NCBI RefSeq assembly: GCF_900116345.1
Contig: NZ_FPAH01000015.1
Coordinates: forward strand, 1-58,416
Source of the DNA: Succinivibrio dextrinosolvens
GTDB taxonomy: Bacteria > Pseudomonadota > Gammaproteobacteria > Enterobacterales > Succinivibrionaceae
DNA length: 58,416 nucleotides
Direction of reading: 5' to 3'
Part shown: positions 8,204-18,149 of the stretch, one piece after another
Layout: every line of letters starts with the position of its first letter
Numbering within the stretch: the first letter of the stretch is position 1
Made by a program: the position numbers and the translations under genes
Notes under the pieces: generated by a model
What the model saw: only the letters and a program-made list of their open reading frames with translations
Told to the model about the DNA's origin: nothing
Databases searched by the model: none

Positions 8204-10096
8204 TTAATCCTCGCTTAGCAACTCAAGTTCTTCCCATCTCTCATACAGAGCATCCAGTTCTTCAACCAGTTTTGCTCTCTCATCAGAGATTTCCTTTGCA
8301 GTTGCACCGCCATCTGTATAAATTGAAGGATCATTGAGCTTCTCATCCAAGACTGAAATCTTTTCCTCTAAAGCTTCAACCTTGGCAGGAATTTTTTCAA
8401 GCTCATGCTTCTGGGTGAAGGACAGTCCTGAGTTTTTCTTTTCAGATACGCCTGCATCAACTCTAACTACTCTGCCCTCAGTGGAGCTCTTATTCGCTGC
8501 AAGCTCTTTTTCAGCCTTATCCCTCTGAACACGCTCATAGTAGGAAAGCACATCAGACCAGCCACCGATTACTGACTCAATCTCGCCATTTCCATCAAAT
8601 ACCCAGGTTTCAGTTGCAACCTTATCGATAAACTGACGATCATGGCTGATGACAATTACTGTACCCTCGTAATTGGATATCAGATCCTCTAAAAGCTCCA
8701 GAGTCTCAAGATCAAGATCGTTGGTAGGCTCATCCATAATCAGAAGATTGGACTTTTTGGCAAAGAGTCTGGCTAACAGCAGACGGTTCTTCTCACCACC
8801 GGATAAAACACGTACAGGACTTCTGGCACGACGTCCGGTGAAAAGAAAATTAGCAAGATATGAAATTACATGCTTGCTCTTTCCGTTGATGGTAACCTCG
8901 GTATGACCATCAGCAACATTGTCTGCCACACTCTTGTCCAGATCTAGTGCCTCATGGTACTGATCAAAATACTGTATCTCAAGATTAACACCGGTCTTGA
9001 TTTTACCCAGTGTTGGCTTAATCTGTCCTAAAAGGGTTTTAATGAAAGTTGTCTTGCCGGCACCGTTAGGTCCGGTGATTCCGATGCGGTCACCACGCAT
9101 AACAGTGGCAGAGAAATTCTTAATAATATCTCTACCGTCAAAACTTAAGGAGATATCCTTAATCTCATAGATAAGGTTGCCGCTGCGGGCAGCCTCATTA
9201 GCCTCCATAATAACGTTGCCTAGTCTGTCACGACGGTTGGCACGTACTTCGCGGAGATGTTTTAAGTCTCGAACACGACCTTCATTTCGGGCAAGACGAG
9301 CTTTAACACCACGTCTGATCCAGGCTTCCTCTTCGGCAAGGATCTTGTCAAACTCGATATTGGCAAGCTCTTCCTTTCTTAATCTCTCATCACGCAGTTC
9401 AATGTACTTTGAGAAACTGCCAGGATAAGAGTACATAAGCCCGCGGTCAAGTTCCACAATTCTTGTGGCACAGCTGTCAGCAAAGGAGCGATCGTGAGTT
9501 ACAAAGATAATAGTTCCGTCGAACTTCTTAAGCTCTTCTTCAAACCAGAGAATAGATTCAATATCCAGATGGTTGGTTGGCTCATCTAAAAGCAGCAGCT
9601 TAGGCTCTGAGGTTAACGCCACAGCAAGAGCGGCTTTACGTCTGTTGCCTCCGGAAAGATCGGCAAGAGGTGTATCCGGATCAAGTCCGATACGGTTTAA
9701 AACCTTTTTTATAACCGCATCCTTAGCCCAGCCGTCATGCTTATCAATGAATGATGACAGCTCCATCTGCTCATGAGGATCGGTACAGCAGAAGAATTTT
9801 GCTAGAGCCTCTCCTACAACAGGAACGCCTGTTGCAGCAAGCGAATAGACAGTACCGCATTCATATTTTGGAGGATCCTGATGCAGTGCTGCTATCTTAA
9901 GGCCGTTCTGAATAATGATTCGTCCAGAATCGAGTTCGCGTCGACCTTCAATTAACGATAGCAGGGTGGATTTTCCGGTACCATTACGACCGACCAGACA
10001 GATCCTCTCGTTTTCCTCAACAGAAAGATCTGCCCCGTCTAAAAGTTTATCAGCACCGTTTGTAAGATGAGCATCAATAATAGAAATCAGGCTCAT
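8204..10096 (-). CDS. uup: ABC-F ATPase Uup
   Basis: 630 residues, close to E. coli Uup. Two ABC domains without membrane segments: Walker A GRNGTGKST (about 36-44) and GPNGAGKTT, signatures LSGGNRRKA and LSGGEKNRL, Walker B LLLLDEPTNHLD and LLIMDEPTNDLD. Between the domains is the basic, Arg-rich ABC-F linker (RRGVKARLARNEGRVRDLKHLREVRANRRDR). The C-terminal ~80 residues are a predicted coiled coil, as in Uup. ABC-F proteins act on ribosomes; Uup also affects precise transposon excision. The start codon overlaps the rlmKL stop by one base (TAATG). Confidence 0.95.
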   Translation of the reverse strand: MSLISIIDAHLTNGADKLLDGADLSVEENERICLVGRNGTGKSTLLSLIEGRRELDSGRIIIQNGLKIAALHQDPPKYECGTVYSLAATGVPVVGEALAKFFCCTDPHEQMELSSFIDKHDGWAKDAVIKKVLNRIGLDPDTPLADLSGGNRRKAALAVALTSEPKLLLLDEPTNHLDIESILWFEEELKKFDGTIIFVTHDRSFADSCATRIVELDRGLMYSYPGSFSKYIELRDERLRKEELANIEFDKILAEEEAWIRRGVKARLARNEGRVRDLKHLREVRANRRDRLGNVIMEANEAARSGNLIYEIKDISLSFDGRDIIKNFSATVMRGDRIGITGPNGAGKTTFIKTLLGQIKPTLGKIKTGVNLEIQYFDQYHEALDLDKSVADNVADGHTEVTINGKSKHVISYLANFLFTGRRARSPVRVLSGGEKNRLLLARLFAKKSNLLIMDEPTNDLDLETLELLEDLISNYEGTVIVISHDRQFIDKVATETWVFDGNGEIESVIGGWSDVLSYYERVQRDKAEKELAANKSSTEGRVVRVDAGVSEKKNSGLSFTQKHELEKIPAKVEALEEKISVLDEKLNDPSIYTDGGATAKEISDERAKLVEELDALYERWEELELLSED

Positions 10097-12618
10097 TACA
10101 GATCCTTAATTCCGTCAGGACCGAATACACGAGGCTTACGTTTAGGAGTTCTGCTCTTTGAACCAAAGCCGCGATTATTATCCTTACGATCCTTGGAGAA
10201 TCTGCCAGTCTTTCCTTCCTCAAAACGGTTTCTGCGAGGAGCTGCGCCGTTAAACTCAGAATCAGAACGAGTAAATCTGCCCTGCTTCTGAGACTTGTAA
10301 GAGGAATTTGAAGTCTTCGCATTACCCCATACCTTGTTGGTCAGAGTTTCTCTTACAGATTCCTCATAATCATTTCTGTCGGTATAGTCGTGGAAGGTCT
10401 CATTCTTGACGGTAAGACTCTTCTGCCACTTAGGAGCAGACTTGCCGGAGGTCATAGGTTCAGGCTGTTTGAGCATATCTGCCTTGGTGAATACCAGTCG
10501 ATAGCAGGTATGAATTTTCTTGTCACGGGCAAAATCACGAGGCAGAGTCTTCTCTGAGATATTCTCAAAGCTGAAACCGTACTCGGCAATAGACTCATCC
10601 AGAGTGAATCCTCTCATATTGTTGCAGAAGATCACTTCACCGCCGTCATTCAGATGACGGGTAAGATTTGCTAGTAGAGCCACATGATCACGTTTAACAT
10701 CAAAGGATGATTCCATTCTCTTTGAATTTGAGAAGGTTGGAGGATCGATATAGATTAAATCAAACTTCTCCTCCTGATCCTTTGACAGCCAGGCAAGACA
10801 GTCTGCCTGAATAAATTCAGCCTTATCAAGAGACAGAGAATTGAGTCTGAAGTTATCCATACCCCAGTTCAGATAAGTGTTGCTCATATCCACAGACACA
10901 ACACGGGAAGCTCCGCCTAACGCAGCAGCAACTGAGGCTGAACAGGTATAGGCAAAGAGGTTCAGAACAGACTTGTCCTTTGACTTTTCACGGATAAGCT
11001 TACGGATAAGTCTGCCATCTAGGAACAGACCGGTATCCAGATAGTCATAGAGGTTAACCTTAAATAAGGCGTTATCCTCATTCACAGTTAAAAATTCGCC
11101 ACGCTGTTCCTCTGACTTTTCATACTGTTTATCACCAGACATAACCTCGCGGTTCTTTAGAATTACCTTATCACCGCTTACCCCTGCAACTTCAACGGTA
11201 GCACTGAGCATATCCAGCTCATGGCGTTTGGCAACACGAGGATTGACCTTGGCAGGAGCCTTGTAGGCCTGAATTACGTAGTAGCCGTTGTAGTAATCAA
11301 TAGCAGCAGAATACTCAGGAACGTCAGCATCATAGACTCGATAGGCATTGGTATTTACGTTCTTGGCCCATTTCTGCATATAGGCAAGATTCTTTTTGAG
11401 GCGGTTGGCAAAATCTGTAGCAATGGCAAGATTCTTCTCTTCCTTTACGCTTAGAGTCTCGGTCTCATTGATATCAAATACTCTCAGCTGACACTCAAGC
11501 TCACCGTTGTAGAGTTTGTAAACCTTGTCGGCGTGAAGACGCATACAGGACAAAAGTTCTGCAGAGGTTGAAATAACAGCTGCTCTTGCGCCTTTGAAAT
11601 AGTGTTTAAAACCGGCACCAATCTGAGTATACAGAGAAATAAGCTCATTGAAGTTACCCATTCTCTTTCCGTAAGGAGGGTTAGTAACAATGGTAACCTT
11701 ATTCTCATTGGTAAATGGATTGTAAAGATTCTGCACATTGCTGTGGTATACCCTTACAAGATCGGCAAAACCGGCTTTCTGAGCATTCTCATTAGCAATA
11801 GCAACAATTCGGTCATCAAGGTCAAAACCTATAATCTGAATTCCCTTGGCAACAGCTGTTTCAATACCCTTGCGGCTACGCTCACGGGCATCTTCCACAA
11901 GCTTTAGCCAGACTTCGCGGTCAAACTGCTTTAAGGCAAAGAAGCCAAAATGCTCACGGCGAAGACCTGGAGCAGTATCAGTTGCAAAAGATGCAGCCTC
12001 AAATAACAGGGTACCTGAACCGCACATAGGATCAAGGAAATTCTCATTGTTGTAGCCTGAACGCTTAATCATGGCAGCAGCAAGATTTTCCTTCAAGGGA
12101 GCTGCACCGGTACCACGGTGATATTCTCTCTTCAAAAGAGCCTTGCCAGAAAGATCTAAAAGAATATTGGCACTGCCCTTCTTGTCCAGATGACAGTTGA
12201 TAACTACATCAGGATTATCCTTATCCACATCTGGTCTTCCGCCCAATGACTTCTGCATACGGTCGCAGATGGCATCCTTAACCTTCAGGGCACCGTATTG
12301 GGTATTGCGGATTGAGGAATTGGTTCCGGAAAAACTTACGGAAATGGTATTGCTCTTATCGAAGTATTTTTCCCAGGCAACACCGTTGGCACCGATATAA
12401 AGTTCGGTATCGGTCTCGCAGAAGAACTCTGATAATTCAAGGAGAATACGGGATGCGAAACGTGACCACAGACAGGCCTTCATACCGGTGGTGAAATCAC
12501 CTTTGAAAGACACACCTGCTACGGTTTCCTTAGCATCCTTAGCGCCTAAATCAATAAGTTCATTAAGTAAAAGACTTTCCAATCCCTTAGGACAGGTCGC
12601 AAAAAAAGATAATGCCAT
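10096..12618 (-). CDS. rlmL: 23S rRNA methyltransferase RlmKL (m2G2445 / m7G2069), with extended basic tail
   Basis: 840 residues against about 700 for E. coli RlmKL. N-terminal THUMP region, RlmL methyltransferase domain with DPMCGSGTLL and TNPPYGKRMG, then RlmK domain with LNLFAYTCSASVAAALGGA and YIDPPTFSNSKRM. It methylates G2445 and G2069 of 23S rRNA before subunit assembly. The last ~100 residues are an extra Arg/Lys/Ser/Gly-rich, low-complexity tail (RSDSEFNGAAPRRNR ... PKRKPRVFGPDGIKDL) likely to bind RNA. First gene of rlmKL-uup-rnm. The ATG at 12616-12618 has GGAG 10 bases upstream. Confidence 0.95.
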   Translation of the reverse strand: MALSFFATCPKGLESLLLNELIDLGAKDAKETVAGVSFKGDFTTGMKACLWSRFASRILLELSEFFCETDTELYIGANGVAWEKYFDKSNTISVSFSGTNSSIRNTQYGALKVKDAICDRMQKSLGGRPDVDKDNPDVVINCHLDKKGSANILLDLSGKALLKREYHRGTGAAPLKENLAAAMIKRSGYNNENFLDPMCGSGTLLFEAASFATDTAPGLRREHFGFFALKQFDREVWLKLVEDARERSRKGIETAVAKGIQIIGFDLDDRIVAIANENAQKAGFADLVRVYHSNVQNLYNPFTNENKVTIVTNPPYGKRMGNFNELISLYTQIGAGFKHYFKGARAAVISTSAELLSCMRLHADKVYKLYNGELECQLRVFDINETETLSVKEEKNLAIATDFANRLKKNLAYMQKWAKNVNTNAYRVYDADVPEYSAAIDYYNGYYVIQAYKAPAKVNPRVAKRHELDMLSATVEVAGVSGDKVILKNREVMSGDKQYEKSEEQRGEFLTVNEDNALFKVNLYDYLDTGLFLDGRLIRKLIREKSKDKSVLNLFAYTCSASVAAALGGASRVVSVDMSNTYLNWGMDNFRLNSLSLDKAEFIQADCLAWLSKDQEEKFDLIYIDPPTFSNSKRMESSFDVKRDHVALLANLTRHLNDGGEVIFCNNMRGFTLDESIAEYGFSFENISEKTLPRDFARDKKIHTCYRLVFTKADMLKQPEPMTSGKSAPKWQKSLTVKNETFHDYTDRNDYEESVRETLTNKVWGNAKTSNSSYKSQKQGRFTRSDSEFNGAAPRRNRFEEGKTGRFSKDRKDNNRGFGSKSRTPKRKPRVFGPDGIKDL

Positions 12619-12647
12619 GAATATAATGCTCCATTAAAACTGACTAC

Positions 12648-12678
12648 ATTATACTTGCATATACCTTATTTATGTGAA
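12648..12678 (-). promoter_or_regulatory. candidate sigma-70 promoter of rlmKL-uup-rnm
   Basis: On the minus strand, TTCACA (12678-12673) and a perfect TATAAT (12653-12648) are separated by 19 bp, about 30 bp before the rlmKL ATG. The -10 is perfect; the spacer is long. Confidence 0.45.
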
Positions 12679-12695
12679 TTTTTTTGTCTTTACTC

Positions 12696-13814
12696 CTAGA
12701 AAACGGATGGGAAAAGAATATGGATAGGCACCAGTACAAACAGAAACTTGATGTTGTATTTGGTGAATTTTCTCAGGTAATAAAGAGGTCTTGAGCCATC
12801 CACCTTCATATAGGCCTTAAGTGAAATAAGGCTTGCCATTGAAGCAACACAGGTTCCCATACCGCCGACATTCACACCCTTTAAAAGACTATCAGAATCC
12901 AAGGCAAACTCAGCAAGCATTACAGTAGCAGGAACATTGCTGATTATCTGAGAAAGGGACAGGGACACAAAATACTCGTAGTTTTTAACAAAGTGATGAG
13001 CAACATCCGCAACCATGGCATAGGTGCAGATATTACTTACGAATATAAAGAGAAATACAAACAGGAGCAGCAGTTTGTAGTCAGCCTGACGGAACATCTT
13101 TCTGTCTACGACAGCAACTGAACACACCACAATCCAGGCCATGGAGTAGACATCTATGATTCTTAAAACCGCCATGAGGCAAAGCACGAACAGCATAATA
13201 AAGGCTATGGTTCGAAAAGGCTTAAAAGGAGTGGTCAGCTGTTCCTTAAGCTTTAGGGGGCTTTTATCAATAAACAGCGTAAAGATATATAAAAGAACAG
13301 CACAGACTGTAAAGACTGGACCTGTAACCTTTACAAACTCCAGAAGATCGTAATGATAGAAACTATATATAAAAAGGTTCTGAGGATTACCGACAGGAGT
13401 GAGCATACTTCCAGCATTAGCACCGATAGTCTGCAGAGAAACCACAGGAATAATCAGATCGTCACGGCCTAAATCCTGCAGTGCCTTAATGGCCAGAGGC
13501 ACAAAGATAATCAGAGCCACATCATTGGTCACTGCCATTGAAAAAAAGAAACAGACAAAGATAAACAGTCTTGAAAGCGATCTTGCATCGTATACAAATA
13601 TGAAACACTTCTTATATAGGTAATCAAGAACACCGAGCTTTCTGAAACCGGCAACCACAATCATAAGACAGAACAGCAGAACCAGAATTCTGAGATTAAG
13701 ACCTTCTTCGATTCGGCTTAAGGTTACGTTAGGACCAAAGGATGAGATCACAGCAAGAATCAGAGCAATGTTCAGATCAAGATTCTTTTTAAAATAATAC
13801 AGTAAAAGCTTCAT
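12696..13814 (-). CDS. SLC13/ArsB-NhaD-type permease
   Basis: 372 residues from the ATG at 13812-13814; TTG and GTG codons at 13826 and 13823 are in frame but lack a clear ribosome site. About ten hydrophobic helices. Features of the ion-transporter superfamily are paired re-entrant motifs: TNDVALIIFVPLAI with SLQTIGANAGSMLTPVGNPQNLF in the first half, and SQIISNVPATVMLA with NVGGMGTCVASMASLISLK in the second. Relatives move Na+/H+, arsenite, citrate or dicarboxylates; the substrate cannot be assigned here. It stands alone, 78 bp from rlmKL, on the same strand. Confidence 0.75.
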   Translation of the reverse strand: MKLLLYYFKKNLDLNIALILAVISSFGPNVTLSRIEEGLNLRILVLLFCLMIVVAGFRKLGVLDYLYKKCFIFVYDARSLSRLFIFVCFFFSMAVTNDVALIIFVPLAIKALQDLGRDDLIIPVVSLQTIGANAGSMLTPVGNPQNLFIYSFYHYDLLEFVKVTGPVFTVCAVLLYIFTLFIDKSPLKLKEQLTTPFKPFRTIAFIMLFVLCLMAVLRIIDVYSMAWIVVCSVAVVDRKMFRQADYKLLLLFVFLFIFVSNICTYAMVADVAHHFVKNYEYFVSLSLSQIISNVPATVMLAEFALDSDSLLKGVNVGGMGTCVASMASLISLKAYMKVDGSRPLYYLRKFTKYNIKFLFVLVPIHILFPSVF

Positions 13815-14147
13815 ATCACACACCAAAAATCAGTGTGCAAAGTATATAGCAAAATACGAAAGACGGCTTAATAAATTAAAAATATCAATTCAGTGTACTT
13901 ATTTCGTGATCAGTTTCATAAAATAAAGTAAATATTTTATATTTTCTACAGTCATTTCTGAACACTATAAATACGCTCTTATCTTATACAATGACTTTGT
14001 TTTATAAAGAGTTTTTAATTTTATCCGGGATTAACATTACTTTTAACAGGTCAATTCTGTATATATAAATCCAAAATTGTTCACTATTTAACGCAAAATA
14101 AAAAATGTATACTCTGCGCATAATATGGTTAATGGAGTGTATAAGAA
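13815..14147. other. 333-bp divergent intergenic region
   Basis: Very AT-rich. It must hold the leftward promoter of the SLC13-type permease and the rightward promoter of the sugar operon. TATACT (14108-14113) and CATAAT (14119-14124) are possible -10 boxes for the latter, but no well-spaced -35 is evident. No hairpin terminator or convincing palindromic operator was seen. Confidence 0.4.
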
Positions 14148-15821
14148 ATGAAATTAAACTGGTGGCATGGAAAAATTGCATATCAGATTTATCCAAAATC
14201 CTTTATGGATAGCAATGGTGATGGTGTAGGTGATCTTAAGGGAATTATCTCTAAGCTTGACTACCTGAAAGACCTTGGTGTAGACATCATCTGGTTATCA
14301 CCTATATATGTCTCTCCTTTTGTTGATAATGGATATGACATTGCTGACTATCGCAATATTGCTCCGGTTTTCGGAACCATGGAAGACTTTGATGAGCTTT
14401 TAGCCAAGGCAAAGAAACTGGATCTGCATATTATTCTTGATCTGGTTGTAAATCACTGTTCTTCAGAGCATGAGCTCTTTAAGAAGGCACTTAAGAATCC
14501 TGAGAGTGAAGAAGCTTCATACTTCTACTTTGTTAAAGGCAAGGATGGCAAGGCTCCTGATAATCTTCGCTCCTATTTCGGCGGTTCTGTATGGGAGAAG
14601 GTAGAAGGTTACGATGACATGTACTACCTTCACTACTACGCAAAGCAGCAGCCTGATTTGAACTGGAACAATCCAGTGCTGGTAAAGAAAGTCTACGACA
14701 TGATCAACTGGTGGCTTGATAAGGGAATTTCAGGCTTCCGTGTTGACGCTATCATGAATGTGGCCAAGGACTTATCCTTCCCAGGACTTCCTGCAGATGA
14801 CATCGACGGTCTATGTGCAGCCAACAAGATGACCGGCAAACTGACCAACAGAATTCCTAAGATGTTAAACGATCTTAAGGCTAACACCTTTGATAAGTAC
14901 AACGCTCTGACTGTAGCAGAGGCTTTTGGTGTAAGCGATGAGGTTCTACCAAAGCTTTACGGCGATAACGGCTGTTTTTCAACACTGTTTGATTTCTCTG
15001 CCCGTGAGCTTTACGAATCTCTGCCAGGTTATTATGCATTCCCTCATTCAACAGTTAAACACTACAGGGACCATAACTTCTCAACTCAGAAAAAGGTTGG
15101 TTTAAGCGGCTTTATCTGCCCTATCCTGGAAAATCATGATGAGCCTCGTTCAGTAAGTCTGTACTTAAAGCCTCATCAGCAGAATGCCAACGGTGCCAAG
15201 GCACTGGCTACCGCCTTCATGTTCCTGCGCGGACTTCCATTTATCTTCCAGGGACAGGAACTTGGTATGACCAACACTCATTTTGATTCACTTGATGAGT
15301 TTAAGGATCTTCTGTCCCACGACGAATACAAAAAATGCCTTGCTCACGGCTTAACTGAAGAACAGGCCATGGAGGCTCTGAACAATCACGCCCGTGACAA
15401 TGCAAGAACACCTATGCTGTGGAGCGATGCTGCTAATGCAGGTTTCTCTACCGGCACACCTTGGATGAAAGTTCATCAGGACTACAAAAAACTGAATGTA
15501 GAAACCCAGAAAAAGGATAAAGACTCAGTTCTTAACTACTATAAGAAACTGACTGCTCTAAGAAAGTCTGAGGACCTCTTAAACTGCTTTACTTATGGTC
15601 GTTTTGACGAAGTTGATCTGCATTCAGATGAAGTAATTGCATACACCCGAACCGATGATAACTGTAAGGTTGGAGTTTTCTGCAACTTTGAGGATTCCGA
15701 TCTTGAGATTTCTTTAGGTGAAGGCGAAAAATTACTTTTACAGAGTTCTGATGCTGTCAGAGTTTCAGGCAACAGGCTCGTAATCGGCCCTTGTGCTGCA
15801 GCAGTAGTAAGATTGAAATAA
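14148..15821 (+). CDS. GH13 alpha-glucosidase / oligo-1,6-glucosidase
   Basis: 557 residues, cytoplasmic (no signal peptide). GH13 regions: DLVVNH (98-103), GFRVDA with nucleophile Asp200, acid/base Glu258 in VAEAF, and ENHDEP with Asp331. Length and the N-terminus WWHGKIAYQIYPKSFMDSNGDGVGDL place it in the oligo-1,6-glucosidase/DexB/TreC/maltase group. The residue after the nucleophile is Ala; in the Bacillus enzymes Val there tends to go with alpha-1,6 and Ala/Thr with alpha-1,4 preference, so a broad or alpha-1,4 specificity is possible. It is followed by a GPH sugar symporter and an AraC regulator, consistent with import and hydrolysis of a small alpha-glucoside. Confidence 0.88.
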   Translation: MKLNWWHGKIAYQIYPKSFMDSNGDGVGDLKGIISKLDYLKDLGVDIIWLSPIYVSPFVDNGYDIADYRNIAPVFGTMEDFDELLAKAKKLDLHIILDLVVNHCSSEHELFKKALKNPESEEASYFYFVKGKDGKAPDNLRSYFGGSVWEKVEGYDDMYYLHYYAKQQPDLNWNNPVLVKKVYDMINWWLDKGISGFRVDAIMNVAKDLSFPGLPADDIDGLCAANKMTGKLTNRIPKMLNDLKANTFDKYNALTVAEAFGVSDEVLPKLYGDNGCFSTLFDFSARELYESLPGYYAFPHSTVKHYRDHNFSTQKKVGLSGFICPILENHDEPRSVSLYLKPHQQNANGAKALATAFMFLRGLPFIFQGQELGMTNTHFDSLDEFKDLLSHDEYKKCLAHGLTEEQAMEALNNHARDNARTPMLWSDAANAGFSTGTPWMKVHQDYKKLNVETQKKDKDSVLNYYKKLTALRKSEDLLNCFTYGRFDEVDLHSDEVIAYTRTDDNCKVGVFCNFEDSDLEISLGEGEKLLLQSSDAVRVSGNRLVIGPCAAAVVRLK

Positions 15822-15843
15822 ATATTTTTAAAGGAGTAATAAA

Positions 15844-17238
15844 ATGGTTATTGAAGCATTAAAAAACCGTGCCGATAAACCACTTCCAATTGGTGTAACT
15901 GAAAAGGTTGCATATGGTCTTGGAGATTTTGCAAGCTGCATGCTTTATGTGGCTACACAGGCTTTCCTGATGTTCTACTATACCGAGTACGTTGGAGTTA
16001 ACGTTGGTATAGTTGCAACCATCATGCTGGTTTCAAGATTATTTGACGGTTTCTCAGATATCTTTGTGGGGCATCTGATAGAAAGAACCGAATCCCCTTA
16101 CGGTAAAGCCAGAGCCTGGATCTTAAGAATGCTAGTTCCTTACGTTCTTGGTGCTACCCTGCTGTTCTCCGTACCTGAAGGTTTAGGTGAGACAGCAAAA
16201 CTTATTTATATTTTCTTCTCATACAACTTTGCTATTACTGTAGTTTACACTGCAATCAATCTTCCTTACGGCGCAATGAGTACCATGATGACCAGAGACA
16301 GTTACGAGAGATCTGTAATTGTTATCTACAGAATGGTGCTCGCGGCTGCAGGAAATGCAACCATTACAGCTGTAACCATGCCTCTGGTTAACTTCTATGG
16401 CAATAACACCCGTGCATGGACCTATACCTTCCTGACCATCGGTTTGGTTGGTGCGGCAGTATTCTTTGTAACCTTCTTCTTCTGTCATGAGCGAATTGCC
16501 TCCCCAGTTCCTGCTCCAGAACAGCGCGACTTCAAGAAAGCAATGAAAGGACTGTTCGCAAACCGCTACTGGTTAATGCTTACTCTGGCTATGGTCTTCG
16601 TAGTTACCTCAGATGTTACCTTCAATACTGTAAACATCTATTTCTGCAAGTACTTCCTGAATGATCCTGAGCTGGTTGGATCTTACGGTCTGCTGGTTAA
16701 CGCAGGAAGATTCTCTACCATGATTCTTCTGCTTCCTTTCATGCTGAAGATTGCAGGCAAGAGAAACTGTTTGCTGATGGCATGTGTAATGCTGTGTCTT
16801 GCAATGGGAATCAGATTTATCTTCCCTCACTCAGTTACAGCCTTCTACGTAACCTCATTATTCTATGGCTTTGGTCAGGGTTTCACCTGGACAACTCTGT
16901 TTGCTATGATTCCAGATACTGTTGAGTATGGTGAGTACCGTGACGGTGAACGTCATGAGGGATACATCTATGCAGGTGCTTCATTCGGAACCAAGGTTGG
17001 TGCCGGTTTAGGTCCTGTGCTAATGGGCTTTGTGCTAGACTTCGGTGGTTATGTGCCAAATGCTGTTGAGCAGACTGCTACTGCAAGCACTGCAATTCTG
17101 TGGACAAGCACCGTGCTGCCAATCGCAATTCTGGCATTAGGTATCATTTCTATGCTAGGCTACAAGCTGGATAAGGAATATCCAGAAATCATCAAAGCTC
17201 TTGATGAAAGAAAGAACGCCACTGTAGAAGCAGAATAA
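15844..17238 (+). CDS. GPH-family sugar:cation symporter
   Basis: 464 residues with about 12 membrane helices. N-terminal VTEKVAYGLGDFASCMLY, followed by RLFDGFSDIFVGHLIERT and YGKARAWILRM, are hallmarks of glycoside-pentoside-hexuronide symporters (MelB/XylP/GusB type), which bring in glycosides with H+ or Na+. It follows the alpha-glucosidase by 22 bp with AAAGGAG as ribosome site, and precedes the AraC regulator by 14 bp, so all three form one operon. The substrate is probably the enzyme's alpha-glucoside, such as maltose, isomaltose or a related disaccharide; this is inferred from context only. Confidence 0.88.
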   Translation: MVIEALKNRADKPLPIGVTEKVAYGLGDFASCMLYVATQAFLMFYYTEYVGVNVGIVATIMLVSRLFDGFSDIFVGHLIERTESPYGKARAWILRMLVPYVLGATLLFSVPEGLGETAKLIYIFFSYNFAITVVYTAINLPYGAMSTMMTRDSYERSVIVIYRMVLAAAGNATITAVTMPLVNFYGNNTRAWTYTFLTIGLVGAAVFFVTFFFCHERIASPVPAPEQRDFKKAMKGLFANRYWLMLTLAMVFVVTSDVTFNTVNIYFCKYFLNDPELVGSYGLLVNAGRFSTMILLLPFMLKIAGKRNCLLMACVMLCLAMGIRFIFPHSVTAFYVTSLFYGFGQGFTWTTLFAMIPDTVEYGEYRDGERHEGYIYAGASFGTKVGAGLGPVLMGFVLDFGGYVPNAVEQTATASTAILWTSTVLPIAILALGIISMLGYKLDKEYPEIIKALDERKNATVEAE

Positions 17239-17252
17239 TCGGAGACATAATC

Positions 17253-18149
17253 TTGACCACCGTTTTAGAAATAGAAAATCTTAAGGAATCTCTTAACCGA
17301 GGCGATATTAAATTCCCTCTTGAGAGCTACGTGTGGTCAGGATATAACTTTGATAACAATATAAAAATGCATTGGCACAGTGATGTGGAGCTGGTTCGCT
17401 TTATAAAGGGAGAATTCAGTTACACCATAAAAATGCAGGAATATAAAATAAAAGACAGAGCAATTGCATTTATCCCTGCCAATGTACTTCATTCTTTTAT
17501 TCTTCCTTCTTATTCGTCCGAAAGTGCAGTGGTTTTCAATCCGAAAATGCTGCCTTTCAGTGAGTATGACGAGAACGAAAGTGCTTTAAGCAAAGCACTT
17601 ATCAAAGGATACACATCCCTATATAATCCGATAACACCAGATGATCCGGATTTTGAATACCTTGATGAAGCTATTGACTACATAGTCAATAAATCAAAAG
17701 ACAATTCTGTCTGTTCAAGACTTAGAATCAAATCTAAGCTGATTGAAATCTTTGCAATTCTGCAGAGCAAAGGTTATTTCTCAGATGAAGCTGTTTCTTC
17801 AGACAGCTCCTTCATGCAGCGAGAAGATCGAGTAAAGCTTCTGCTCAAATATATATCAGAGAATTACCCTAAGAATATCACTGTGAACGAAACCGCTGAA
17901 AAGCTTGGATTTACTACAGAGTATTTCTGCAGATTCTTCAAGAAGAATTTTGGTGAGAGTTTCATTGATTATCTCAATGACTATAGAATGGATCGTGCGG
18001 CGCAGGCTCTACTGCTAACAAATCTTCCGATTGCCAAAATCGGTGAAAATTGCGGATATCAGAATTCTGGTTATTTTTTTAGAGTGTTCAAAAAGAAATT
18101 CGGGTGCACACCAAATCAGTTCAGAACATTAAAGTCTACAAAGAGCTAG
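17253..18149 (+). CDS. AraC-family transcriptional regulator
   Basis: 298 residues. TTG start (17253-17255) with GGAG 8 bases upstream. N-terminal cupin-like sensing domain (about 30-110: MHWHSDVELVRFIKGEFSY and a later AIAFIPANVLHSF) probably binds the sugar. C-terminal double helix-turn-helix (about 195-298): ITVNETAEKLGFTTEYFCRFFKKNFG and LPIAKIGENCGYQNSGYFFRVFKKKFGCTPNQFR, the standard AraC signature. Last gene of the sugar operon; likely activates that operon in response to its substrate. Confidence 0.9.
   Translation: MTTVLEIENLKESLNRGDIKFPLESYVWSGYNFDNNIKMHWHSDVELVRFIKGEFSYTIKMQEYKIKDRAIAFIPANVLHSFILPSYSSESAVVFNPKMLPFSEYDENESALSKALIKGYTSLYNPITPDDPDFEYLDEAIDYIVNKSKDNSVCSRLRIKSKLIEIFAILQSKGYFSDEAVSSDSSFMQREDRVKLLLKYISENYPKNITVNETAEKLGFTTEYFCRFFKKNFGESFIDYLNDYRMDRAAQALLLTNLPIAKIGENCGYQNSGYFFRVFKKKFGCTPNQFRTLKSTKS

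Noticed and set aside
13201-13230. tRNA T-arm-like GGTTCGA
   Set aside because: It lies inside the permease gene and no cloverleaf can be formed around it.
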